From: Thermophilibacter provencensis
Lineage (GTDB): Bacteria > Actinomycetota > Coriobacteriia > Coriobacteriales > Atopobiaceae
Length of the DNA: 64,000 bases
Direction of reading: 5' to 3'
Assembly: GCF_900128445.1 (NCBI RefSeq)
Contig: NZ_LT671417.1
Location: 1,995,201 to 2,059,200, forward strand
The position numbers and the translations under genes were made by a program. Position 1 is the first letter of the stretch, and every line of letters begins with the position of its first letter. The notes under the pieces were generated by a model that saw only the letters and a program-made list of their open reading frames with translations, was not told the DNA's origin and did not search any database. Positions 19,463 to 30,943 of the stretch are shown in pieces.

Positions 19463-19570
19463 GTGAGCCCCCTCTCGTCAGATGCGGAGATGATACTCCC
19501 TCGCCACCCGACGTCAAGCCGGCGCGCCCCCAGCGTCATCCCCTCGGTCCGAGCGAGAGCCGGCATGCGT

Positions 19571-19642
19571 CGACCCCAGGCTCTTCTCCCCCAGCGACTT
19601 CTGCGCGCGGCGCAGTGAGCTGGGGAGAAGAGCCTGGGGTCG
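19571..19642. terminator. Long bidirectional hairpin terminator
   Basis: CGACCCCAGGCTCTTCTCCC pairs with its complement ending at 19642 around a 27-nt centre that itself folds (CTGCGCGCGGCGCAG). The arms match almost perfectly over 22 bp. It lies just after the valS 3' end and before the ABC operon start. Confidence 0.7.
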
Positions 19643-19659
19643 CCCCGGCGCACGAGGGC

Positions 19660-22347
<2,688 letters not shown>

Positions 22348-22510
22348 GGGGCATCCTCTCCCGGTCGCGTGCGTATCAGTCCAACAGGATAGCACGCGGG
22401 GGTTTGGGAGGGCGGTGGCGACCGCCCTGCGCTGCGGCGACGCCCGGAGGCCCGGCATCGTCGGCCGCCCGCGCCCCGCCTCGTTGCCCGCGCCCCGTCA
22501 CGCCCGGCGC

Positions 22511-22538
22511 TTGCACGAGCAAGCGCGGGAGGTATCAT
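22511..22538 (+). promoter_or_regulatory. Sigma-70 promoter of the TatD gene
   Basis: TTGCAC (22511-22516) and TATCAT (22533-22538), separated by 16 bp, precede the start at 22557. Confidence 0.6.
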
Positions 22539-22556
22539 CGCGGGGAGGAGGCTCGC

Positions 22557-23318
22557 ATGTGGATTGACGCGCACTGCCATCTGGGATGGTTTTCCGACCC
22601 CGCCGCCGTGGCGCGCGAGGCGGCGGAGAAGGGCCTCGGCCTTCTTGCCGTCACGGTGACGCCCGACGAGTTCCGCGCCCTCCGCGCCGCGTTCGGGGGC
22701 GAGAAGAACGTGGCGCTCGCGGCCGGGCTCCACCCGTGGTGGGTGCACGACGCCTCGGACGCCGACGCGCTCTGCGAGCTGCTGCCCGGGGTCCGCTGGG
22801 TCGGCGAGGTGGGGCTCGACGCCGCACCGCGCCGTGCGGCGACCTGGGAGGCGCAGCTCGACGCCTTCGAGCGCATCTGCCGCGCCTGCGCTGAGACGAG
22901 CCCACCCGAGGCCCCCAAGGTCCTCTCGGTGCACGCGGTCCGCTCCGCCGGGGCGGCCCTGGACGTTCTCGAGAGAACGGGCGCTGCTGAGAGCTGCCGC
23001 TGCGTGCTGCACTGGTTCTCCGGCTCATCGGATGAGCTCTGGCGCGCGGTTCGTCTGGGCTGCCTCTTCTCGCTCGGCGAACGCGCGCTCGCGACGCGGC
23101 GCGGGCGCGAGTACGCGCGGGTCCTGCCCGAGGAGTGCCTGCTGACGGAGACGGACCTCCCGCCCTTCGAGGGCTCGGCCGGGGGCGCCGCCGACATCGT
23201 GGCCTCGCTCGGGCTCTCCGTCGACGCCATGTCCTCGGCTCGCGGTATGGACCCTCGCGAGCTGAGCGCCCTTATCGCCGCCAATGGCGCCGCCCTGGGC
23301 GCGTCGCGCGAGTCCTGA
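22557..23318 (+). CDS. TatD-family metal-dependent hydrolase
   Basis: A 253-residue TIM-barrel hydrolase. Metal ligands are visible: H6 and H8 in WIDAHCHLGW, Glu in WVGEVGLD, His in VLSVHAV and LHWFSG, and Asp in LLTETDLPPFEG. TatD proteins are 3'-5' DNases or related phosphoesterases. The sequence is somewhat divergent from canonical TatD, so a specialised role is possible. ATG at 22557 has GGGGAGGAG upstream. It stands alone, with no qatA, qatB or qatC neighbour. Confidence 0.85.
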   Translation: MWIDAHCHLGWFSDPAAVAREAAEKGLGLLAVTVTPDEFRALRAAFGGEKNVALAAGLHPWWVHDASDADALCELLPGVRWVGEVGLDAAPRRAATWEAQLDAFERICRACAETSPPEAPKVLSVHAVRSAGAALDVLERTGAAESCRCVLHWFSGSSDELWRAVRLGCLFSLGERALATRRGREYARVLPEECLLTETDLPPFEGSAGGAADIVASLGLSVDAMSSARGMDPRELSALIAANGAALGASRES

Positions 23319-23392
23319 CAAACGACCCCGTCCCCCATGCCAGGTCATGGTAGAGTTGACGGAGCGAATTAGCCGACCTGACGGGAAGGCCC

Positions 23393-24532
23393 ATGAGACC
23401 ACTCCGCAAGACGACGCGCGTGAGAAACCCGCACGTCAAGAACCCCATTTCCTCGACCATGCTTGCGAGCACGTCGGGGGACCTCGACCTGCCGCTGACC
23501 GACGTCGTCATCGTCTTCGCCTGCAGCGAGAACTTTGTCCCCTACCTCTCCGTCGCGGCACAGTCGATCATCGAGAACGCGAGCCCGGAGCGCCGCTACG
23601 ACATCGTGGTGCTCACGCGAAACATCTCCCCGGCCAGCATGATCACCCTCACGCGCCAGGCGACCTCGGAGAACGTGGGCATCGGCTTCCTTGACGTCGA
23701 CGCCGCGCTTGGCGACATCAAGCTTCCCCATCACGGACACTTCAGGCCCGAGACCTACTTCCGCCTGCTCGCCCCGCAGCTTCTCCCCAACGTGGACAAG
23801 GCCATCTATCTGGACTCAGACCTCATCGTCGACGACGACGTCGCCAGGCTCTTCGACGTCGACGTCACCGGCTACCCGCTCGCCGCGACGCGCGACGCGG
23901 ACACGATCGGCCAGATCGAGGGCTACGACCCATCCGTCGGCCCCTATCTCAAGAACGAGCTCGGGATGGACGACCCGCACGACTACTTCCAGGCGGGCGT
24001 CATCCTCATGAACCTCGCCGAGCTGCGCCGCACCGTCTCCCCCGAGCGCTTCCTCGCCCTCTCGACCGAGCGCATGTGGCGCTGGCTCGACCAGGACGTC
24101 CTCAACAAGGTGGTGAACGGCAACTACGTGCGCGTGCACATGCGCTGGAACTACCTCATGGACTGGCAGCACCTGCGCCGCACCCACATCGTGGCGAACG
24201 CACCCGCCGACGTGCGCGCCGAGTACGAGGAGGCCGCGTCGGACCCCTCGATCGTCCACTTCGCGGGACCCGACAACCGCCCCTGGCTCTACCCGGACGC
24301 GGACGGCGCCGACCTCTTCTGGCGCTACGCGATGCACTCCCCCTACCTTGACGAGATACGCGGGCAGCTTGAGGAGTCACGCGCCTCGGCGGCGGGACTT
24401 GCCAAGCGCCTGCAGGTCATCGTGCTCTACAAGGGCATCATGCCGGCCTTCGACAAGGCCTGCCCCGCCGGGACCAAGCGACGCGGCGCCGTCATCAAGA
24501 CGTACATGCGCCTCGGCGGCGCCAACCTGTAG
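23393..24532 (+). CDS. Family 8 glycosyltransferase
   Basis: A 379-residue GT8 enzyme. The metal-binding DxD motif is YLDSDLIV, with the preceding RPETYFRLLAPQLLP segment. DQDVLNKVVNG and the C-terminal HFAGPDNRPWLYP (HxxG...W) motifs also fit galactosyl/glucosyltransferases of the LPS or general GT8 type. There is no signal peptide or membrane anchor, so it is probably cytosolic and acts on a surface polysaccharide precursor or glycoprotein. It is an orphan: no other glycan genes are in the window. ATG has GGGAAGG upstream. Confidence 0.9.
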   Translation: MRPLRKTTRVRNPHVKNPISSTMLASTSGDLDLPLTDVVIVFACSENFVPYLSVAAQSIIENASPERRYDIVVLTRNISPASMITLTRQATSENVGIGFLDVDAALGDIKLPHHGHFRPETYFRLLAPQLLPNVDKAIYLDSDLIVDDDVARLFDVDVTGYPLAATRDADTIGQIEGYDPSVGPYLKNELGMDDPHDYFQAGVILMNLAELRRTVSPERFLALSTERMWRWLDQDVLNKVVNGNYVRVHMRWNYLMDWQHLRRTHIVANAPADVRAEYEEAASDPSIVHFAGPDNRPWLYPDADGADLFWRYAMHSPYLDEIRGQLEESRASAAGLAKRLQVIVLYKGIMPAFDKACPAGTKRRGAVIKTYMRLGGANL

Positions 24533-24540
24533 CCTGAAAG

Positions 24541-24610
24541 TTGGGGACAGTCCCCAATTTGCACATATTATTTATATCAATATTATGTGTTAATTGGGGA
24601 CTGTCCCCGA
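24541..24610. repeat. GGGGACAG palindrome with AT-rich centre
   Basis: TTGGGGACAGTCCCCAATT (24541-24559) and AATTGGGGACTGTCCCC (24592-24608) flank an AT-rich centre that also pairs (CACATATTAT with ATATTATGTG). It follows the GT8 stop codon. The GGGACAG/CTGTCCC core links it to the palindromes at 38926 and 48901. Confidence 0.7.
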
Positions 24611-24618
24611 TTAGCAGA

Positions 24619-24652
24619 ACGGGCCCGGAGCGTGGTCTCGCTCCGGGCCCGT
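24619..24652. terminator. Rho-independent-like terminator, clpX/GT8 convergent
   Basis: A 14-bp perfect stem ACGGGCCCGGAGCG with its complement and a 6-nt loop, 7 bp after the clpX stop. Confidence 0.75.
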
Positions 24653-24658
24653 CGCATG

Positions 24659-25966
24659 CTACGCGATGCGGTGCTTGCCGTGCGCGGTGGTCACGATCCT
24701 CGGTGACTCCCCGCCGCCGACGGACTCCTTGGTGACGATAACCTTGGTGATGTCGAGGTCGCTCGGCAGGTCGAACATCGTGTCCTGGAGCGTCGCCTCG
24801 CAGATGGCGCGCAGGCCGCGGGCGCCCGTGCCGCGGGCGATGGCCTGGCGGGCGATCTCCTCAAGCGCGTCGTCCTCAAAGACCAGCTCGACGCCCTCGA
24901 GCTCGAACATGCGGCGATACTGCTTGACGAGGGCGTTTCTCGGCTGCGTGAGGATGCTCACGAGGTCGGACTCGGTGAGCTCGCGCGTGGCGGTGATCAC
25001 GGGGATGCGGCCGAGGAACTCGGGGATCATGCCGAACTTGTGCAGGTCCTGCGGCATGACCTGCTCCATGAGGTAGTCCTCGTCCTTCTCGGCGTTGCGG
25101 CCGACCTCGGCGGCGAAGCCGATGCCCTTCTTGCCGATGCGGTCGGCGACGATCTTGTCCAGGCCGACGAAGGCGCCGCCGCAGATGAAGAGGATGTTCG
25201 TGGTGTCGATGCGGATGAGCTCCTGCTGGGGATGCTTGCGGCCGCCCTGCGGGGGCACGCTCGCCTCGGTTCCCTCGAGGATCTTGAGGAGCGCCTGCTG
25301 CACGCCCTCGCCGGAGACGTCGCGCGTGATGGAGAGGTTCTCCGCCTTGCGGGCGATCTTGTCGATCTCGTCCACGTAGACGATGCCCACCTGCGCGCGC
25401 TCGACGTCGCCGTCGGCGGCGGTGATGAGCTTGAGCAGGATGTTCTCCACGTCCTCGCCCACGTAGCCGGCCTCGGTGAGGGTGGTGGCGTCAGCGATGG
25501 CGAAGGGCACCTCGAGGAAGCGAGCGAGCGTCTGCGCGAGGAGCGTCTTGCCGGTGCCGGTGGGACCCAGAAGCAAGATGTTGCTCTTGGCGATCTCGAC
25601 CTCCTCCTCGCCCTCGGAGACCTCGTCGTTTCCGGAGAGGATGCGGCGATAGTGGTTGTAGACCGCAACGCTCATGGCGCGCTTGGCCTGCTCCTGGCCC
25701 ATGACGTACTGGGAGAGCTCGTCGTAGATCTCGTGCGGCGTGGGGAGGTTCTTGATCGGCGCCTCCTCGGGCGCCTCCTCGACGGCCTCGGCGGCATCGA
25801 CGTCCGCCTCGTCGATCATGTCGGTGCAGGCGTGCACGCACTCGTCGCAGATGAAGACGCCGCCCGGGCCGGCGATGAGCTTGCTCACCTGGCTGCGGCT
25901 CTTGCCGCAGAACGAGCAGTGCATCTCGTTGGAGAAGCCGGGGCCTCCCTGATCAAAGCTAGGCAT
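24659..25966 (-). CDS. clpX: ATP-dependent Clp protease ATP-binding subunit ClpX
   Basis: A 435-residue AAA+ unfoldase that feeds substrates to ClpP. The N-terminal zinc domain has C17, C20, C40 and C43 (CSFC...CDEC). Walker A GPTGTGKT lies at 134-141, Walker [12 protein letters not shown] has D199/E200, and sensor 2 is [10 protein letters not shown]. The IGF-type loop that docks ClpP appears as [12 protein letters not shown] at 25966 follows AGGAG within the end of clpP (stop 4 bp away), so the two are co-transcribed. Confidence 0.98.
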   Translation of the reverse strand: MPSFDQGGPGFSNEMHCSFCGKSRSQVSKLIAGPGGVFICDECVHACTDMIDEADVDAAEAVEEAPEEAPIKNLPTPHEIYDELSQYVMGQEQAKRAMSVAVYNHYRRILSGNDEVSEGEEEVEIAKSNILLLGPTGTGKTLLAQTLARFLEVPFAIADATTLTEAGYVGEDVENILLKLITAADGDVERAQVGIVYVDEIDKIARKAENLSITRDVSGEGVQQALLKILEGTEASVPPQGGRKHPQQELIRIDTTNILFICGGAFVGLDKIVADRIGKKGIGFAAEVGRNAEKDEDYLMEQVMPQDLHKFGMIPEFLGRIPVITATRELTESDLVSILTQPRNALVKQYRRMFELEGVELVFEDDALEEIARQAIARGTGARGLRAICEATLQDTMFDLPSDLDITKVIVTKESVGGGESPRIVTTAHGKHRIA

Positions 25967-25970
25967 CAAG

Positions 25971-26588
25971 CTACTCCTGGGTCTGGTCGGCGCGGGACGA
26001 GATGACCTTGTCAACGAGACCGTAGGCGCACGCCTCGGAGGCGCGCATGTAGTTGTCGCGCTCCGTGTCGGCGTTGACCTTCTCGATGGGCTGGCCCGTC
26101 GCCTCCGAGAGGATCTCGTTCAGGCGCTGGCGGATCCAGCGGGTCTCGTCGGCGACGATCTGGATGTCGGTCTGCTGGCCGGAGACGCCCGAGCTCGGCT
26201 GGTGGATGAGGACCATCGAGTTGGGGAGCGCCAGGCGCTTGCCCTTGGCGCCGCAGGCGAGGATGGCGGCGCCCATGGAGGCGGCCATGCCCACGCAGAT
26301 GGTGGAGACGTCGGGCTTGATGAAGTTCATCGTGTCGATGATGCCGAGGCCGGCATAGACGTCGCCGCCCGGGGAGTCGATGTAGAGCGCGATGTCCTTG
26401 TCGGGGTCCTGGCTCTCGAGGTGCAGGAGCTGGGCGATGACGAGGTTCGCCGAGTCGCGCGTGACCTCCTCGCCGAGAAACACGATGCGGTCGTTGAGCA
26501 GGCGCGAGTAGATGTCGTAGCTGCGCTCGCCGCGCGGGGTCTGCTCGACCACGTACGGGATGAGCGGGATGTTGGTCGGCTGGTGCAT
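25971..26588 (-). CDS. clpP: ATP-dependent Clp protease proteolytic subunit
   Basis: A 205-residue serine protease with catalytic triad S104 (VGMAASMGA), H129 (LIHQP) and D178 ([10 protein letters not shown]). [17 protein letters not shown] and the N-terminal pore loop region are canonical. ATG at 26588 is preferred to longer in-frame starts because GGAG precedes it and homology begins there. It lies between tig and clpX in the standard tig-clpP-clpX order. Confidence 0.97.
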   Translation of the reverse strand: MHQPTNIPLIPYVVEQTPRGERSYDIYSRLLNDRIVFLGEEVTRDSANLVIAQLLHLESQDPDKDIALYIDSPGGDVYAGLGIIDTMNFIKPDVSTICVGMAASMGAAILACGAKGKRLALPNSMVLIHQPSSGVSGQQTDIQIVADETRWIRQRLNEILSEATGQPIEKVNADTERDNYMRASEACAYGLVDKVISSRADQTQE

Positions 26589-26610
26589 GTGGTCTCCGTT
26601 TCTTGTAGAA

Positions 26611-26640
26611 GGCCCCGGACGAGGCCTGCTCGCCCGGGGC
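26611..26640 (-). terminator. Hairpin between tig and clpP
   Basis: GGCCCCGG and CCCGGGGC arms around a 14-nt loop in the tig-clpP gap. There is no U-run on the coding strand, so it may be a partial attenuator or an mRNA-processing stem. Confidence 0.35.
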
Positions 26641-26664
26641 GCTTCGATGCCTGATGAGCGGGGT

Positions 26665-28023
26665 TTACTCGGCGTCGGCAGCCTCGTCGTCCTTCTCGCC
26701 CTCCGAGGCGCGCTCGGCGACCTCATCCACGACGTTCACCTTGGCGTTCTCGACGAGCCAGTCGAGGGCCTTGGTGCGGCGGATGGAGTCGCGGATGGCC
26801 GGCAGGCGACCCTCCTCGCGCCACTGCTTGACGGAGGCGTCGACGTCCTCCACGCCCGCGCGCTCGAACTCGGCGCGGACGTCGTCCTCGGTGGCCTCGA
26901 GGCCGAGCTTGGCGGCAACGGCGTCGAGGGCGAGCGACTGGCGGGCGCGCTCCTCGGCCTGGACGCGCAGGTCGGCGATGAAGTCGTCGGACTTCAGGCC
27001 GCGGGCGCGCAGGAACATGTCGAGGGAGACGTTCTGGCGCTGGAGCTGGGCGAGGAACTCAGAGGCGAGCTCGTTGAAGATCTCGTTCTGATAGGCCTCG
27101 GGCACGGTCTCGAGCTTGAGCACCTTGCCCATGGCCTCGACGACGCGGTCCTCCTTGAGGTTGGGGATCGTGGTCTTCTTGTCGCCCTCGATCTCCTCCT
27201 TGACGGCGGCGCGGAACGCGGCGACGTCGTCGAAGCCGAACTTCTTGGCGACCTCGTCGTCGAGCTCGGGGGTGACGGCCTTCTTGATGCCGTTGAGCGT
27301 CACCTTGACGGAGAAGGTGTGGGAGTGCTCCTCTCCCTCGTGGACGTGGGTGTGCGTCCACTCGATGGCCTTCTCCTCGCCCTTCTTCATCCCGACGATG
27401 CCCTCCTGGAGCTGCTCGGGGACCTGCTGCCCGTCGAGCGCGAGCAGGCGGTTCTTGCCCGCGAGGTGCCCCGCGCCCTCGACGTTCTCGACGTCGACGG
27501 AGACGACGTCGCCCGGCTCGGCGGCGCGGTCCTCCTCGACGTCCTCGTAGGTCACCTGATAGGTGAGGAGCTGGTTGATCTGCCAGTCGATCTCGGCCTC
27601 GGTGGCCTCCTCGGGCGGGAGGTTGATCTCGGGGGCGTCATAGCTCTCGAGCTCGCAGGTCGGGCGCACGCCGATGGTAGCGGAGACGACGTAGTCGGTG
27701 CCCTGGGCGGCGAGCTCGGGGTCGGCGCCCTCCGGGCCAAAGCTCACGCGGCCGACAGGGGTGACGTCGAGCTCCTCGAGCATCATGGGCTCGACGGCGT
27801 TCAGCAGGTCGTTGGTGGCCTGGGCGAGCACGGACTCGCGGCCGATGATGCCGTCGATCACCGGGCGCGGGGCGTGGCCGCGGCGGAAGCCCTGGAAGTT
27901 GTACTTCTTGGCGATGTCCTTGTAGGTCTTGGCGATGGCCTTGTCGACATCGGCGGCCGGGACGGTGACCGTGGCGGCCACCTTGTCGTCGATCGGCTTC
28001 TCAGCGGTGACGGTGATCTTCAA
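26665..28023 (-). CDS. tig: Trigger factor
   Basis: A 452-residue ribosome-associated chaperone and peptidyl-prolyl isomerase. The ribosome-binding signature is GFRRGHAPR (45-53). The PPIase domain (about 160-245, [15 protein letters not shown] to HTFSVKV) is followed by the helical arm and C-terminal domain. The acidic tail ends [12 protein letters not shown]. It precedes clpP and clpX in the same direction and follows tRNA-Leu. ATG at 28023 has GGAGGAAC upstream. Confidence 0.97.
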   Translation of the reverse strand: MKITVTAEKPIDDKVAATVTVPAADVDKAIAKTYKDIAKKYNFQGFRRGHAPRPVIDGIIGRESVLAQATNDLLNAVEPMMLEELDVTPVGRVSFGPEGADPELAAQGTDYVVSATIGVRPTCELESYDAPEINLPPEEATEAEIDWQINQLLTYQVTYEDVEEDRAAEPGDVVSVDVENVEGAGHLAGKNRLLALDGQQVPEQLQEGIVGMKKGEEKAIEWTHTHVHEGEEHSHTFSVKVTLNGIKKAVTPELDDEVAKKFGFDDVAAFRAAVKEEIEGDKKTTIPNLKEDRVVEAMGKVLKLETVPEAYQNEIFNELASEFLAQLQRQNVSLDMFLRARGLKSDDFIADLRVQAEERARQSLALDAVAAKLGLEATEDDVRAEFERAGVEDVDASVKQWREEGRLPAIRDSIRRTKALDWLVENAKVNVVDEVAERASEGEKDDEAADAE

Positions 28024-28079
28024 CGTTCCTCCAGTGTCTCGTGCGGGCGGGCTTGCCCCGCCGTGCGTGCCGTTTGTGC

Positions 28080-28166
28080 TGGTGCGGGCGAAAGGACTCG
28101 AACCTTCACGGGGTCTCCCCCACTGGAACCTAAATCCAGCGTGTCTACCAGTTCCACCACGCCCGC
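28080..28166 (-). tRNA. tRNA-Leu (anticodon UAG)
   Basis: The reverse strand folds as an 87-nt class II tRNA. The acceptor GCGGGCG pairs with CGCCCGC; the D-arm contains GTGGTGGAACTGGTAGACACGC; the anticodon stem CTGGA/TCCAG encloses TTTAGGT with anticodon TAG; a long variable arm (GTGGGGGAGACCCCGT) precedes the T-arm GGTTCGAGTCC. The CCA end is encoded (TGG at 28080-28082 on plus). An AATATA block at 28182 upstream is a -10 candidate. Confidence 0.95.
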
Positions 28167-28291
28167 AGCTTGCACAGCCTTATGAATATACCAAACTTCT
28201 AGAGGATACCCACGTCTTGGCAGATATTTCACGGCCGGGCGGAAGCCGGCGGCGGGTCCGCCCCAGCGGCTGGCCCGGCCGGGCAAGAACA

Positions 28292-28309
28292 GTTCGACGA
28301 ATGTCGAAC
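28292..28309. promoter_or_regulatory. Candidate SdpR operator
   Basis: GTTCGAC-GAAT-GTCGAAC, a perfect 7-bp palindrome, with a further GTCGAAC at 28322 and a TATACT -10 at 28339-28344 just downstream. It lies upstream of the ArsR-family gene, which usually autoregulates. Confidence 0.6.
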
Positions 28310-28378
28310 CGTATGATATCCGTCGAACAATGGGGGGTATACTCCGCCGTAAGAGGTCAGCGGACGAGGGGAGGCGAG

Positions 28379-28657
28379 ATGGTCGGCGACGGGTTCAAGG
28401 CGCTCTCTGACCCCACGCGCCGCCGCATCCTCGAGCTCCTCGGCGAGCGGGACATGACGGCGGGAGAGATCGGCGAGCACTTCCCCCAGAACAAGGCGAC
28501 GCTCTCGCACCACCTCGAGGTCCTGCGCGAGGCGGGCCTCGTGGAGGCGGAGCGCCGGGGCAGGAACGTCCTCTACCGGCTGGACACCACCGTCCTGCAG
28601 GGCCTCATCTCATGGTTCCTCGGGCTCACGGAAACGGAGGCTTCGGATGAGGGTTGA
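28379..28657 (+). CDS. sdpR: ArsR-family autorepressor (SdpR-like)
   Basis: A 92-residue winged-helix repressor: GFKALSDPTRRRILELLGERDMTAGEIGEHFPQNKATLSHHLEVLREAGLVEAERRGRNVLYRLDTTVLQ. The recognition helix is NKATLSHHLEVL. No metal-binding ELCVC motif is present, which separates it from ArsR proper and fits SdpR. In Bacillus, SdpR represses sdpI and is relieved when SdpI binds toxin. ATG at 28379 has GAGGGGAGG. The gene overlaps the next (sdpI) by 11 bp. Confidence 0.88.
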   Translation: MVGDGFKALSDPTRRRILELLGERDMTAGEIGEHFPQNKATLSHHLEVLREAGLVEAERRGRNVLYRLDTTVLQGLISWFLGLTETEASDEG

Positions 28658-29330
28658 GCTTGGGCGCGGGGAGCGCGCCTTCTGGATAGTCCTCTTCGCG
28701 GCGGTGGTCGCCCACTTGGCGGCGTACGCGCTGCTGGCCTACCCCGCCATGCCCCAGACGGTGCCCACGCACTGGAGCGCCGACGGTGCGGTCGACGGCT
28801 GGGGCGACAAGGCGGGGACGCTCATCATGGCAGCCATGCCGCTCGTCCTCGCGCTCGTCATGCTCGCCGTGCCGCGCCTCGACCCCAAGGGGCGCAACTT
28901 CGAGCGCTTCCGTGGCGTCTACCCGGGCATGAGCGCCGCGCTCACTCTGTTCATGGTCGCCGTCGCGTGGATGACGCCGCTCACCGCCTTCGGCCTCGTG
29001 CCCGAAGGCGGATCGTTCGTCTCCGCTGCCATACTCTTCGCGCTCGGCGCCTCTATGATCGCGCTCGGCAACTACTTGCCGCGCGTCAAGCCCAACTACA
29101 CCTTCGGCATCCGCACGCCCTGGACGCTCGCGAGCGAGGACAACTGGCGCCGCACGCACCGCTTCGCCGGACCCGTCTTCATGGTCGCAGGCGCGGCTAT
29201 GCTCGTTGCCGCGCTGCTCTCGGCCGTGGCGCCCGAGGCGTCCTTCTGGGTCGGCATGGCGGCGGTCCTGGTCGCAACCCTCGTCGTGGCCGTCTACAGC
29301 TTCCTCGTCTGGCAGCGCGAGGGCCGCTAG
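28647..29330 (+). CDS. sdpI: SdpI/YhfL-type membrane protein (DUF1648 + SdpI)
   Basis: A 227-residue protein with about six TM segments. The N-terminal DUF1648 domain has the PTHWSADGAVDGWGDK motif (residues 39-54). The C-terminal SdpI domain has GNYLPRVKPNYTFGIRTPWTLASEDNWRRTHRFAGPVFM. SdpI of Bacillus is an immunity protein and signal receptor for the SdpC toxin. Overlap with sdpR and the ribosome site ACGGAGG give translational coupling. Whether it gives immunity here is inferred; no sdpC-like toxin is adjacent. Confidence 0.9.
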   Translation: MRVELGRGERAFWIVLFAAVVAHLAAYALLAYPAMPQTVPTHWSADGAVDGWGDKAGTLIMAAMPLVLALVMLAVPRLDPKGRNFERFRGVYPGMSAALTLFMVAVAWMTPLTAFGLVPEGGSFVSAAILFALGASMIALGNYLPRVKPNYTFGIRTPWTLASEDNWRRTHRFAGPVFMVAGAAMLVAALLSAVAPEASFWVGMAAVLVATLVVAVYSFLVWQREGR

Positions 29331-29355
29331 GGAGAGCGTCGGAGGGGAGGCTGCG

Positions 29356-29805
29356 ATGGGCGAGAAGAACGTGCGGCCGGAGCGGATGTTCCCCGGCAGG
29401 ACCGACCCGTGGTTCATCGCCGTCATGGCAATCGTCGCGGGAGGCCTCTCCGTCAGGTGCGTCGCGTGCTTCGCGGGCTCGGGCCCCTCGTCCCCGTGGG
29501 GCTGGCTCGCGCTCCTGCCCGTCCCGGCCTTCGTGGCTCTGGCCGCCCTGCCTATCCGCAGCAACCGCGTCGAGCTCTACGGCGACCGCCTCGTCGTCGT
29601 GTACGCCGGGACGCGCTCGTCGATACCCTACGCCCGCGTGCGGGGCGTCAGCCGCACCAGGACGCTCTGGGCGGGCACGGCCAACTCGCTCGACCGCGTC
29701 TACATAGAGGCGCCCCAAGACGGCGACGCCATCGTCTCGGTGACCGACAACGACGCCCTCGTGGCCGAGCTCGAGCGCAGGTGTGGCCTTGGGCCCGGAG
29801 CCTGA
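29356..29805 (+). CDS. PH-domain-like membrane protein
   Basis: A 149-residue protein with two N-terminal TM segments (about 20-38 and 48-66). A soluble part follows in which RVELYGDRLVVVYAGTRSSIPYARVRGVSRTR resembles the beta-sheet of bacterial PH-like (bPH) domains. ATG at 29356 follows GGAGGGGAGG. It is third gene of the sdpR-sdpI operon, 25 bp after sdpI, which suggests a role in the same envelope response. Function unknown. Confidence 0.65.
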   Translation: MGEKNVRPERMFPGRTDPWFIAVMAIVAGGLSVRCVACFAGSGPSSPWGWLALLPVPAFVALAALPIRSNRVELYGDRLVVVYAGTRSSIPYARVRGVSRTRTLWAGTANSLDRVYIEAPQDGDAIVSVTDNDALVAELERRCGLGPGA

Positions 29806-29828
29806 CGCACCGAAAGGAGGAGAAGAGG

Positions 29829-30026
29829 ATGGACGTCCCGCATTGGCCCTACTGGAAGAAGAACTCCCTCGGCGGCACGCAGGTCTGGTACGCAGACTGG
29901 GGCGACTGCCCCTTCGACATGCCCGACATGGGCGAGAAGGACGAGGAGGCCGTACGCGAGCTCAAGAGGCTAGCCGAGAGGTACGACGCTGGCGAGAAGG
30001 ACACGAATCGCGATTCGCGCGCCTAG
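29829..30026 (+). CDS. Small acidic protein related to the product at 30343-30558
   Basis: A 65-residue soluble protein (MDVPHWPYWKKNSLGGTQVW, then DWGDCPFDMPDMGEKDEEAV). ATG at 29829 has an excellent AAAGGAGGAGAAGAGG region upstream. It shares a layout with the 71-residue protein encoded on the other strand at 30343-30558: basic start, GG-[ST]-x-VW, an acidic CPFD/CFDT segment and an amphipathic helix with a [RA]-x-L-[KR]-RLA pattern. It is the last gene of the sdpRI operon. Family unknown. Confidence 0.65.
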   Translation: MDVPHWPYWKKNSLGGTQVWYADWGDCPFDMPDMGEKDEEAVRELKRLAERYDAGEKDTNRDSRA

Positions 30027-30346
30027 GAGACGACCGATCCGTTGTAGCGCCTGATGGCGAGGAGAATGACCAGCGCCGGGAGCGCTATCCCCACGACCCC
30101 GATGATCGCCTGGGCCCCACTGGCCGCGTCGCCCGCGAAGGCGGCGAGGTAGGCCGAGGCGGCGAACGAGGAGCCGGCCACCAGGAGCGCCGGCCCGCAC
30201 ACGAGGGAGAGCCTTCGCTCGGCCTCCGGCGTGAGGTTGCGCCGGTGGACGGCCTTGAGCGGGGAGCACGTTCTTCTCGCGATCATCTTGGCCCCCGCGA
30301 GGAGGGTCATGACGCTCGCCAGCGCGAGCACGACGGCGGAGATCAC
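30023..30346 (-). CDS. Small membrane protein
   Basis: A 107-residue protein with an N-terminal TM helix (ISAVVLALASVMTLLAGAKMI), a basic cytosolic loop (ARRTCSPLKAVHRRNLTPEAERR) and two further helices. This is a layout seen in DUF3784-like proteins. The GTG start overlaps the upstream gene by 4 bp (GTGA) and the 3' end overlaps the convergent gene at 29829-30026 by 4 bp. Function unknown; the two-gene pairing with a small acidic protein is the main clue. Confidence 0.65.
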   Translation of the reverse strand: MISAVVLALASVMTLLAGAKMIARRTCSPLKAVHRRNLTPEAERRLSLVCGPALLVAGSSFAASAYLAAFAGDAASGAQAIIGVVGIALPALVILLAIRRYNGSVVS

Positions 30347-30558
30347 CTCTGCTCCCTCCCCTTCCCGCTCGCGTCACCCGTCCTGGACGGCACCTCGCCG
30401 GCGAGCCGCCTCAGGTCGGCCACGGCCCTGCCGACGTCCTCGTCGAGCGTGTCGAAGCAGCCCTCGCCCTCAGGGATGTTCGTGAACCACACCTCGGATC
30501 CCCCGTACGAGTGCTCCCGCAGGCACGGGCGGTGCGGGTCGCTCCTGCTGTAGCCCAT
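30343..30558 (-). CDS. Small protein related to the product at 29829-30026
   Basis: A 71-residue protein (MGYSRSDPHRPCLREHSYGG, then SEVWFTNIPEGEGCFDTLDE and a helical AVADLRRLAGEV). ATG at 30558 has GGAGGGAAG directly upstream. It resembles the gene product at the end of the sdpRI operon on the opposite strand and is coupled to the membrane protein gene downstream. The pairing of one small acidic protein with each membrane protein operon suggests interacting partners; this is inference. Confidence 0.65.
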   Translation of the reverse strand: MGYSRSDPHRPCLREHSYGGSEVWFTNIPEGEGCFDTLDEDVGRAVADLRRLAGEVPSRTGDASGKGREQR

Positions 30559-30646
30559 CTTCCCTCCATATCGCACGAGCATCCCCGGGCGCAATCGCCC
30601 ACGCTCGGCCAGATTATGCCAGATAGACCTTGCACCAGTGACGCGG

Positions 30647-30928
30647 CTAGGGCGCGGCGGGGGCCTCCGGGGCCGCAGGGGCCTCGGGCGCGGCGACGCC
30701 GGAGGTGTCGACCTCACCCAGCTCGGCGAGCTGCCCGACGAGGGGGAGCCCCGTCGGGTCGTCCACCTCGACGCCTCCGAGGATGACGGTGTCGTCGCGC
30801 AGATCGAGCTGCGTGGTAAATACTGCGGGGTTCAAGCCTGAGGCGATAAATCCGATGCCCGCGAGGACGACGCCCGCGGCCACGAGCCCTCCCGCCACGG
30901 CAAGGTAGATCTTCTTCGCGCTGGTCAT
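30647..30928 (-). CDS. Small exported or membrane-anchored protein with PEAPAA repeats
   Basis: A 93-residue protein: one N-terminal TM helix (YLAVAGGLVAAGVVLAGIGFIASG), an extracytoplasmic part with FTTQLDLRDDTVILGGVEVD, and a C-terminal tail of repeated PEAPAA. ATG at 30928 follows AAGGAG. It lies 15 bp after the DUF1700 gene. PadR-DUF1700 operons usually continue with a DUF4097-type adhesin-like gene; this could be a shortened counterpart. Function unknown. Confidence 0.6.
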   Translation of the reverse strand: MTSAKKIYLAVAGGLVAAGVVLAGIGFIASGLNPAVFTTQLDLRDDTVILGGVEVDDPTGLPLVGQLAELGEVDTSGVAAPEAPAAPEAPAAP

Positions 30929-30943
30929 GATGCTCGCTCCTTC

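Noticed and set aside
22348-22556. A possible T-box riboswitch upstream of valS (GGGCGGT..ACCGCCC hairpin)
   Set aside because: The hairpin is a simple palindrome without the AGGGTGGTACCGCG antiterminator bulge, and the space to the divergent TatD gene is too short for stem I with a GUC specifier.
22557-23318. A Qat-type anti-phage system (TatD-like nuclease)
   Set aside because: No qatA, qatB or qatC neighbours; the flanking genes are valS and a glycosyltransferase.
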